Assembly: GCA_030523725.1 (NCBI GenBank)
Contig: JAUNHV010000004.1
Span: 119,049 to 183,048 of the forward strand
Length of the DNA stretch: 64,000 nucleotides
Direction: 5' to 3'
From: Synergistaceae bacterium
GTDB lineage: Bacteria; Synergistota; Synergistia; Synergistales; Synergistaceae
The notes beneath the pieces were generated by a model. The model did no database searches. It was not told where the DNA came from and saw only the letters and a list, made by a program, of their open reading frames with translations. Of the stretch, positions 58,071-64,000 are shown in pieces; position 1 is the first letter of the stretch; each line of letters opens with the position of its first letter. The translations under genes and the position numbers were made by a program.

Positions 58071-58108
58071 AAACAGGAGTTGCGGTTTGTTAATCACAAC
58101 TCCTGTTT
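58071..58108 (-). terminator. Terminator behind the GGGtGRT gene
   Basis: Stem AAACAGGAGTTG / CAACTCCTGTTT with a 14-nt loop; read on the minus strand it ends in CCTGTTTTTTAG. It lies 22 nt after the GGGtGRT stop. Confidence 0.8.
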
Positions 58109-58129
58109 ACGTATCTTTGATTGTGAATA

Positions 58130-59122
58130 TTATTTGCTAACAATAGCGACTGCAACAGCGACGGAAGCACCAACCATTGGGTTATTGCCCATGCCGATGA
58201 GTCCCATCATGTCAACGTGGGCTGGAACAGAGCTTGAGCCTGCAAATTGTGCGTCTGAGTGCATTCTGCCCATCGTGTCTGTCATGCCGTAGCTAGCTGG
58301 ACCCGCTGCCATGTTGTCTGGGTGGAGTGTTCTTCCAGTGCCGCCACCGGAAGCAACAGAGAAATACTGCTTACCGTGCTCGGTTGCCCACTTCTTGTAT
58401 GTTCCTGCAACTGGGTGTTGAAAGCGTGTTGGGTTTGTTGAGTTACCAGTAATGGAAACGTCAACGCCCTCTTTAATCATAACAGCAACGCCTTCGTTAA
58501 CGTCATTTGAACCGTAGCATTTTACTGCTGCACGCTCACCCTTGCTAAATGGAATTTCTTTGATAACTTTTAATTCTCCAGTGAACTGGTTGTATTCTGT
58601 TTCAACGAAGGTGAAACCATTGATACGGGATATGACGTATGCTGCATCCTTGCCAAGTCCGTTCAAAATAACACGGAGCGGGGATTTGCGAACCTTGTTT
58701 GCTGTCTTTGCAATTCCGATTGCACCTTCTGCTGCGGCAAAGCTTTCGTGCCCTGCAAGGAAGCAGAAGCAATTTGTCTTTTCATCTAGAAGCATTGCGG
58801 CGAGGTTGCCATGACCAAGTCCGACTTGACGTGTGTCTGCAACACTACCAGGAACGCAGAAAGCTTGAAGTCCCTCGCCAATCTTCTTTGCTGCTTCATA
58901 AGCCGTTTGTGCATTCTCCTTGATTGCAAGTGCTGCACCAAGTGTGTATGCCCAGCAAGCATTTTCAAAAGCAATTGGCTGAACGCCTCTAACAATTTCT
59001 GCTGGGTCAATGCCTCTTGAAAGGCAAAGCTCTCTTGCTTCATCAAGGCTCTTAAAGCCTTTTTCTGCAAGAAAAGCATTGATTTTATCTATTCTACGTT
59101 CGTAACCTTCAAATTGTGCCAT
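58130..59122 (-). CDS. GGGtGRT-family protein (conserved, function unknown)
   Basis: 330 residues. The family name comes from the motif seen here as 'VASGGGTGRTLHPDN' (about 255-269). Around it lie 'SITGNSTNPTRFQHPVAGTY' and a Gly/Met-rich C-terminus ('MMGLIGMGNNPMVGASVAVA'). Other conserved parts are 'GLGHGNLAAMLLDEKTNCFC', 'LAGHESFAAAEGAIGIAK' and 'GERAAVKCYGSNDVNEGVA'. No signal peptide, so cytoplasmic. The gene follows the NifU-like gene by 16 nt, a pairing I recall from several anaerobic phyla, which suggests a joint metabolic role involving an Fe-S cofactor. No reaction can be assigned from the sequence. Confidence 0.88.
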   Translation of the reverse strand: MAQFEGYERRIDKINAFLAEKGFKSLDEARELCLSRGIDPAEIVRGVQPIAFENACWAYTLGAALAIKENAQTAYEAAKKIGEGLQAFCVPGSVADTRQVGLGHGNLAAMLLDEKTNCFCFLAGHESFAAAEGAIGIAKTANKVRKSPLRVILNGLGKDAAYVISRINGFTFVETEYNQFTGELKVIKEIPFSKGERAAVKCYGSNDVNEGVAVMIKEGVDVSITGNSTNPTRFQHPVAGTYKKWATEHGKQYFSVASGGGTGRTLHPDNMAAGPASYGMTDTMGRMHSDAQFAGSSSVPAHVDMMGLIGMGNNPMVGASVAVAVAIVSK

Positions 59123-59138
59123 TGTGTTTTCCTCCCTT

Positions 59139-59831
59139 CTAGTTTTTACGTGGGTCGATGAACTTCACGCCTTCGGCGTATCTGCCGTAGGTGCTTGTGA
59201 ACTTCTGCAAGGCTTCCTTTGGATCCATTCCGCCTTTGATTGCGTCCATCATCTTGCCGAGAGAAACATAACGATAGCCAATGATTTCATTGTTCTCGTC
59301 CAATGCCTGATCTAACACATAGCCCTCTGCCATTTCAAGGTAGCGTGGACCTTTTTCCTTTGTGCCATACATTGTGCCGACCTGTGAGCGAAGTCCCTTA
59401 CCAAGATCCTCAAGTCCTGCGCCAACGACGAGGCCATCATCAGAGAATGCGCTCTGGCTTCTGCCATAGGCAAGCTGCAAGAATAACTCTCTCATTGCTG
59501 TGTTAATTGCATCGCAAACGAGGTCGGTGTTAAGCGCCTCAAGCAATGTGCGACCTGGAAGAATTTCTGCTGCCATAGCTGCTGAGTGGGTCATGCCGCT
59601 GCAACCGAGTGTCTCAACAAGAGCCTCCTGAATGATACCATTTTTCACGTTGAGAGAGAGTTTACACGCTCCCTGCTGCGGTGCACACCAACCCACACCG
59701 TGGGTAAAGCCGGACAAGTCTTTTATTTCTTTTGAGCAAACCCATTTTCCTTCTTCAGGAATAGGCGCACAACCGTGATTGCAACCTGATTTTACACAGG
59801 TCATTTCTTCAACTTCTTTTGAATATTGCAT
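59139..59831 (-). CDS. NifU-like / Fe-S scaffold-like protein paired with GGGtGRT
   Basis: 230 residues. A Cys-rich N-terminus ('MTCVKSGCNHGCAPIPEEG', 'KWVCSKEI', 'GWCAPQQGACKLSL') precedes a NifU/IscU-like fold recognisable from 'VETLGCSGMTHSAAMAAEIL', which aligns with the NifU GCS motif. The C-terminal third ('RYVSLGKMMDAIKGGMDPKE') is particular to this subfamily. Ordinary IscU proteins are about 130 residues, so this is a longer, specialised type. Fe-S scaffolding, or an Fe-S enzyme subunit acting with the GGGtGRT protein, is inferred. SD AGGAG. Lies 47 nt after the phosphoglucomutase gene. Confidence 0.8.
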   Translation of the reverse strand: MQYSKEVEEMTCVKSGCNHGCAPIPEEGKWVCSKEIKDLSGFTHGVGWCAPQQGACKLSLNVKNGIIQEALVETLGCSGMTHSAAMAAEILPGRTLLEALNTDLVCDAINTAMRELFLQLAYGRSQSAFSDDGLVVGAGLEDLGKGLRSQVGTMYGTKEKGPRYLEMAEGYVLDQALDENNEIIGYRYVSLGKMMDAIKGGMDPKEALQKFTSTYGRYAEGVKFIDPRKN

Positions 59832-59878
59832 TTTTTTCTCCTATTACATGTGTATATAAAATCTAGACATTGTGATAA

Positions 59879-61285
59879 TTAGTCTTGAATTTCATAGTAG
59901 AAGTTTGGGCTACCTGCTTCTATGATACGACGTTTCATGTCTGTCATTATGAATTGCAAATCATCTTTGTTTCTCGCTTCGCAACGTGTGACGAGTACTG
60001 GCTGTGTGTTTGAAGCACGGAGTAAGCCCCAACCTTTATCATATTGAATTCTTGCACCATCAACGGTGAGGACATCTGGAAAATCTTCCTTTGCCTTTTC
60101 TGCCAAACGCTTCACCACGTCAAACTTGATTTCATCATCACATGGATATCTTGTTTCTATTGTAATTGGGTAAACTGGAATATCTGCCAATTCCTCTGAA
60201 AGTGACAACTTTGAATTTGACATGTAACGGGCAAGACGTCCTGCTGCGTAGAGAGCGTCATCAAAGCCATAATACTCATCTGCAAAGCAGATGTGACCAG
60301 AAACTTCGCCGGAGAAAAGAGCCTTGAGTTCACGCATTTTTGCCTTGATGAGTGAGTGACCTGAGGCACCCCAAACAACCTTACCGCCGAGTCTTTCTAT
60401 AACCTCAGGTAAGCAGAGAGAAGCCTTAACTTCACAAATGCCAACTGCACCTGGATTTTTTGGCAAAATTTCTTTCCAGAAAAGTGCCATTAGTCTGTCG
60501 CCGGAAATCATTAGTCCCTTGTCTGTTACAACTCCGATTCTGTCTGCGTCACCATCAAAGCCAACACCAAAATCTGCGCCTTGACGTAGCACCTCTTTCT
60601 GTAAGTCTACCATATTTTCCTTTATCGTTGGATCTGGGTGGTGATTTGGGAAACGTCCGTCCGGATCATCATAAAGAGCTGTAACTTCGCAGCCAATGCT
60701 CTCAAAGAATTGTTTTGCATAGAAACCTTCTGTTCCGTTTGCGCAATCGCAGACGATCTTGAGCTTTCTTGGACCAAGGGTGATACGCTTCTTTAGGTCT
60801 GCTAAATATTGTTCTCTTGTCCAAAGCTCCTCTGCAACACCCTTCTTGCCAGTTGTTTTGAAGGCGTTGTTGCAGATAATGCGGTAAAGACTCTTGATCT
60901 GATCTCCCCACAAGGTAACACTGTCAATTGCCAACTTTAGACCGTTCTGATCTGGTGGGTTGTGGCTTCCTGTTACCATAATACCGCTGTCAAGACCAGT
61001 ATTGAAAAGTGACCAGTAGAAGTGTGGGGTTGTTGTTACTCCAAGGTCAACAACGGAAATACCACAGTCAAGAAGAGCATCTTTTAATGCCTGCTTGATT
61101 CTTGGGGTGGAAAGCCTAACATCTCCGGAAAGGAGGATCTTTGTCTTTCCGTGCTCCAGGAGATACGTGGCATAGGCGCGAGCGATTTCACGCAGATTTT
61201 CATTTGTTAAATGTACATCTGCAACGCCACGAATGTCGTATTCCCTAAAAATTACTGAAGGAACTTGTGTTTGTGTTTCTGCCAT
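59879..61285 (-). CDS. Phosphomannomutase/phosphoglucomutase
   Basis: 468 residues from ATG 61285, with GAGGTG upstream. It interconverts hexose 1- and 6-phosphates. The four-domain alpha-D-phosphohexomutase is complete: 'FREYDIRGVAD' at the N-terminus, phosphoserine loop 'MVTGSHNPPDQNGLK' (about 105-119), Mg2+ loop 'GVGFDGDADRIGV', sugar-binding 'FSGEVSGHICF' and the C-terminal phosphate loop 'LLRASNTQPVLVTRCEA'. The EYDIRG and GEVSGH motifs match AlgC-type bifunctional enzymes. It may feed UDP-glucose for the ugd product and cell-surface glycans. Starts the run toward the NifU-like gene. Confidence 0.94.
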   Translation of the reverse strand: MAETQTQVPSVIFREYDIRGVADVHLTNENLREIARAYATYLLEHGKTKILLSGDVRLSTPRIKQALKDALLDCGISVVDLGVTTTPHFYWSLFNTGLDSGIMVTGSHNPPDQNGLKLAIDSVTLWGDQIKSLYRIICNNAFKTTGKKGVAEELWTREQYLADLKKRITLGPRKLKIVCDCANGTEGFYAKQFFESIGCEVTALYDDPDGRFPNHHPDPTIKENMVDLQKEVLRQGADFGVGFDGDADRIGVVTDKGLMISGDRLMALFWKEILPKNPGAVGICEVKASLCLPEVIERLGGKVVWGASGHSLIKAKMRELKALFSGEVSGHICFADEYYGFDDALYAAGRLARYMSNSKLSLSEELADIPVYPITIETRYPCDDEIKFDVVKRLAEKAKEDFPDVLTVDGARIQYDKGWGLLRASNTQPVLVTRCEARNKDDLQFIMTDMKRRIIEAGSPNFYYEIQD

Positions 61286-61392
61286 TTTCTTCACCTCATA
61301 TATAATGTATATAAATAACCTATTATTTTGGTTAATTTTTGCTGCTTTATATTAACGAAAGAAACCGAATGTATATTGAATTGAGAATTGAG

Positions 61393-61460
61393 AGTTGAAA
61401 ATTGATGTGTGCCACGAGGTGGCACGGATTAGAGTGAGGCATAATTTTCAATTTTCAACT
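61393..61460. repeat. Intergenic inverted-repeat element
   Basis: AGTTGAAAATTGA (61393-61405) and its exact reverse complement (61448-61460) enclose a second hairpin GTGCCAC-GAG-GTGGCAC (61409-61425). The preceding bases (TTGAATTGAGAATTGAG) extend the AATTG pattern. It looks like a small non-coding repeat (REP/MITE type), different from the hairpin repeat at 34686 and 43746. Confidence 0.6.
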
Positions 61461-61464
61461 GTCA

Positions 61465-62085
61465 TTACTGTCTTCCTAGTAATAACGCTCCGTGAATGTT
61501 TGCCAACGGAGATAGCATGAGTCCAGCTTCAATCTGATTTTTGTTTATGCTTGCAACGAACCTAGTAGCTAATCCCATATTCTGTGCAGTGAGATATGCA
61601 TTTTGCGTCATGGCGCCTACAGCCATATTCGCATAATCTTTCCACTGTCCTTGTTCATTGGAAACAAATATAATAATGATAGGAGCAGTTTTTGCAAAAT
61701 CCTGTGTTACGGATCTTTTCAATAGTCTATTATCAGAATTAACGTCTGTTAAAGAATGTTTCTCCCAATTATAAAGGAATGTTTGTTTTTTTGTTAGAAC
61801 ATAAAGTTTTACGTACGGAGGCTTGCCCATAGCAAGAGGAATTGCAAACCCTTTTTCCCCTGTCCTGCCAGACATGGCCCAAAGAATTTGCCCGAGCTCA
61901 TCATTGGTTAATTCCTTGGCTGAAAAGTCCTTTTGGGCGCAGGAGCGGCGAGCTTCTAATAGGCTATATAAGGGAGCACCACCTTTTTTATCTGGCGTTC
62001 TAAAAACAACGTCTTTCGCCAAGGCAACGCTTGCCAAACTGAAAAGTAGTACAAAACAAAAAACAATAAATATAACTTTCTTCAT
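61465..62085 (-). CDS. Exported nitroreductase-family protein (SagB/ThcOx-like)
   Basis: 206 residues from ATG 62085, with GGAGG about 7 nt upstream. Signal peptide to about residue 22 ('VIFIVFCFVLLFSLASVALA'). The mature part is an FMN-dependent nitroreductase fold: 'SLLEARRSCAQKDFSAKEL' (N-terminal FMN-phosphate Arg region), 'LGQILWAMSGRTGEKGFAIP', and 'DYANMAVGAMTQNAYLTAQNMGLAT', the characteristic helix. Most nitroreductases are cytosolic, so export is unusual, though secreted members occur in anaerobic diderms. The substrate is unknown. Confidence 0.8.
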   Translation of the reverse strand: MKKVIFIVFCFVLLFSLASVALAKDVVFRTPDKKGGAPLYSLLEARRSCAQKDFSAKELTNDELGQILWAMSGRTGEKGFAIPLAMGKPPYVKLYVLTKKQTFLYNWEKHSLTDVNSDNRLLKRSVTQDFAKTAPIIIIFVSNEQGQWKDYANMAVGAMTQNAYLTAQNMGLATRFVASINKNQIEAGLMLSPLANIHGALLLGRQ

Positions 62086-62112
62086 TTTAACCTCCATGCA
62101 TACATAGATAGG

Positions 62113-62149
62113 ATTATAACGCCATCCCAAATTTCTCGGTATTATAACA
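62113..62149 (-). promoter_or_regulatory. Promoter candidates of the exported nitroreductase
   Basis: Two -10-like boxes on the minus strand: an extended TGTTATAAT at 62149-62141 and TATAAT at 62118-62113. Neither has a strong -35. Confidence 0.45.
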
Positions 62150-62271
62150 AAACAATAATGAAAATGAAAGATCTGTAATGTAGAAAATAAAGAAAAATAT
62201 AGAAAAAACTTAAAAAATTACAAAAATTTGTAAAAAAGTGAAATTTTTAAAAAATTTTTTCAAAAAAGTAC

Positions 62272-62299
62272 TTGACAAGAAAAAAAAAAGTGTTAAAAT
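62272..62299 (+). promoter_or_regulatory. Strong promoter of the SLH porin gene
   Basis: Perfect TTGACA (62272-62277), 16-nt A-rich spacer, TAAAAT (62294-62299), preceded by A/T tracts that resemble an UP element. Expected start of transcription near 62306. Confidence 0.75.
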
Positions 62300-62305
62300 T
62301 CCGCG

Positions 62306-62593
62306 CGTTGGATGAGCTTGAAGCTTATGTATAATCGCGAGGCAGGAAAGAGAGGTGTTTCCCCCGTGTGCTATTAACGAGATGTAAGACTTCAGGGCGA
62401 CATAATTACAAATGATGTGGTGAGTATGCAGGAGAGAAGGCAACTTTGGGTACTTTATTTTCTGTTAATAAACCCTAGTTTGTGTGTCGTGTTCAACAAA
62501 AGGTTGGTTTTGTAAAATTAAAGTGCAAGACATGCCTTGCAAACAGATGTTTGCGAAAGAAAATTACACAACTAAATAGGGGGTTGTTAAATT
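62306..62593 (+). promoter_or_regulatory. Long 5' leader (about 290 nt) of the SLH porin mRNA
   Basis: No ORF of interest. It is less A-rich than its flanks and contains local hairpins such as GCAAG/CTTGC followed by GCAAAC/GTTTGC (about 62524-62558). A second TATAAT at 62330-62335 may give a shorter transcript. The SD AGGGGG lies 10 nt before the ATG. No known riboswitch class was recognised. Confidence 0.5.
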
Positions 62594-64000
62594 ATGAAAA
62601 AGATTTTAGCAGCAGTAATTTTGGCAGCATTGGTTACATTTGCCGCTCCAGCAATGGCAGATAGCAATCCATTTGCAGACGTTCCAGCAGGACACTGGTC
62701 ATATGATGCAGTGGCACTTTTGGCAAGCCGCGGAGTAGTTAGCGGTTATCCAGATGGTCAGTATAAAGGTGGTCAGCTCGCTACAAGATACGAGATGGCA
62801 TCAGTAGTTGCACGTGCACTTGTTTCAGTTGACGAGGGCAAGGCAAGCAAAGAGGATCTTGAGTTAATTAAGAAGCTCGTTGCAGAGTACAAGAATGAAC
62901 TTGATGCACTAGGCGTTAAGGTTGCAGATCTTGACAAGAGAGTAGCGGGACTTGAGAAGGGACTCAAGGGTCTTCGTTTAAAGGGAATTTTCTGGCTCGA
63001 TGCAGAGTGGAGTGGCAGTGACAAGAATACTACACAGCCAGCATTCAGCTATCACAGAGCACGTTTCTTCATAGAGAAGCAGGTTGATGAGAACACATTC
63101 TTCCAGATGCGTTTAAATTTCACAGGACTTGAGAACAAGGGTAAGAATTTCAGGGTTGACAGACTTTGGTTCTCCACAAAGCTTCCATGGGATATTGTCG
63201 GAAAATTTGGTTACCAGACAAGCGACTGGGATAGTGAATATGGACTTTGGAATGCCAAGTATGGTGGCTGGGGTGATGAAGATTCACTCTGGACAAACCT
63301 CAAGTTCATGGGCTTTGACTTCCGTAAAGATTTTGGTAAGTTTGATGTTGATCTTTACGTTGGTAGAAATACCCAGAACATTGACTCTGTTGAGACAGGC
63401 AAATGGGATGATCAATCATTCATGACAGCAGGTTTAAAGATTGGTTATAAGAGCGAGAAGTTAAAACTCGGTATCTTTGGACGTGCTTCAAAGTATGATG
63501 GCAACAGAAGCACGATGTATGAGTCAGGTCCAGCAATGGAAAATCCTGCATACGAATATTTCAAAGACAAGTATCATCCATACCTTGGTCTTGCGATAAA
63601 AAATGCAAGCATCTTGAACTATGGTGTTTATGCAAACTACAAGCTTTTCAATGGACTTGAATTAAAGGGTACATTCAATCACCAGGAGTATATGGGCAAT
63701 GGCGCTACAGCAGAGCTTTATGGCTATGCAAAGAATGCAGATGGTGGATATGATGCATTCGCATCAGGTAATAAGCAGGCAGCAAAGAATGCAGATATGT
63801 GGTCAGCAGCAATGGAAGTTGACCAGAGCGTTTTGAAGCTCTTCTCCCTCTGGGTTCAGTATGGAATGGTTTCAGAAGGTTTCCACATCAATGAGAATGC
63901 ATTCAACCAGATTGGTTATTCCCCAGCAGGTTCACATGAACTTTCAAACTTTGATGTTGCCAACAATGGTATAATTTCAACAGGATTTGACTGGTTCAAG
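62594..64000 (+). CDS. SLH-domain outer-membrane porin (OmpM-like), 3' end outside the window
   Basis: 469 residues visible, still open at the right edge. Signal peptide 1-22 ('ILAAVILAALVTFAAPAMA'), then one SLH domain (about 25-70, 'NPFADVPAGHWSYDAVALLA', 'GYPDGQYKGG', 'TRYEMASVVAR') that anchors the protein to the cell wall. A short coiled coil (about 78-108) precedes a beta-barrel of alternating aromatic strands ('LKGIFWLDAEWSG', 'YHRARFFIEKQ'). Such porins connect outer membrane and peptidoglycan in Synergistota, Negativicutes and relatives, and are usually among the most abundant proteins. The strong promoter and consensus-like codons agree with that. The wording of the SLH/coiled-coil part favours Synergistota. 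Confidence 0.93.
   Translation, partial: MKKILAAVILAALVTFAAPAMADSNPFADVPAGHWSYDAVALLASRGVVSGYPDGQYKGGQLATRYEMASVVARALVSVDEGKASKEDLELIKKLVAEYKNELDALGVKVADLDKRVAGLEKGLKGLRLKGIFWLDAEWSGSDKNTTQPAFSYHRARFFIEKQVDENTFFQMRLNFTGLENKGKNFRVDRLWFSTKLPWDIVGKFGYQTSDWDSEYGLWNAKYGGWGDEDSLWTNLKFMGFDFRKDFGKFDVDLYVGRNTQNIDSVETGKWDDQSFMTAGLKIGYKSEKLKLGIFGRASKYDGNRSTMYESGPAMENPAYEYFKDKYHPYLGLAIKNASILNYGVYANYKLFNGLELKGTFNHQEYMGNGATAELYGYAKNADGGYDAFASGNKQAAKNADMWSAAMEVDQSVLKLFSLWVQYGMVSEGFHINENAFNQIGYSPAGSHELSNFDVANNGIISTGFDWFK

Noticed and set aside
1..64000. CRISPR arrays, tRNA or rRNA genes, insertion sequences, prophage genes
   Set aside because: I looked for regularly spaced repeats, CCA-ended cloverleaf sequences, transposases and integrases and saw none.

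Overview
The window (64 kb, A+T-rich by eye, no rRNA, tRNA, CRISPR array or insertion sequence recognised) comes from a diderm anaerobe. The right edge encodes an outer-membrane porin with an N-terminal S-layer-homology (SLH) domain. Its wording ('GYPDGQYKGGQ', 'RYEMASVVARAL', 'NELDALGVKVADLD') looks most like Synergistota and less like Negativicutes OmpM. An NADH-linked [FeFe]-hydrogenase operon, a GGGtGRT-family protein next to a NifU-like protein, and two large secreted-surface-protein systems fit an amino-acid-fermenting, host- or biofilm-associated Synergistota member. The phylum assignment is an inference from recalled family sequences.

Layout. (1) 2-27649: the 3' part (at least 9,215 codons) of one giant filamentous exoprotein gene, followed at 28024-29829 by its two-partner-secretion (TpsB/FhaC-type) outer-membrane transporter. 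(2) 29955-32885, minus: MgtA-type Mg2+ P-type ATPase plus a 49-codon membrane miniprotein directly behind it; this pair looks compositionally foreign. (3) 33049-42634, minus: a long, mostly tightly packed housekeeping run, scpA-scpB-rluB-ugd-ridA-exported GH3-hydE-proB, then rqcH. It is driven by a near-consensus promoter at about 42.7 kb. (4) 43012-45493, minus: pyrK-pyrD-pyrF, divergent from guaA at 45734. This guaA encodes a GMP synthase whose glutaminase domain has lost its catalytic half. (5) 47057-50551, minus: an autotransporter with a zincin-like passenger, divergent from a SAM methyltransferase. (6) 51690-55818, plus: a four-gene electron-bifurcating-type [FeFe]-hydrogenase operon with its own promoter and terminator. 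(7) 55877-62085, minus: a pair of small exported Gly-rich/PDZ proteins, N-carbamoylputrescine amidase, the GGGtGRT/NifU-like pair, phosphoglucomutase/phosphomannomutase and an exported nitroreductase. (8) 62594-64000, plus: the SLH porin, cut by the window end, with a strong promoter and a leader of about 290 nt.

How it fits together. The hydrogenase and HydE (one of its maturases, 15 kb away) dispose of reductant from fermentation. The amidase and probable amino-acid catabolism release ammonia, which could explain a GMP synthase that no longer needs glutamine. The TPS exoprotein, the autotransporter, the SLH porin and the exported GH3 enzyme and nitroreductase all act in the envelope. The best candidates for something undescribed are the giant TpsA with its unusual inserts, the amputated GMP synthase, the mgtA-linked miniprotein, the uncharacterised GGGtGRT/NifU-like pair, and a small dispersed hairpin repeat found in two intergenic gaps.
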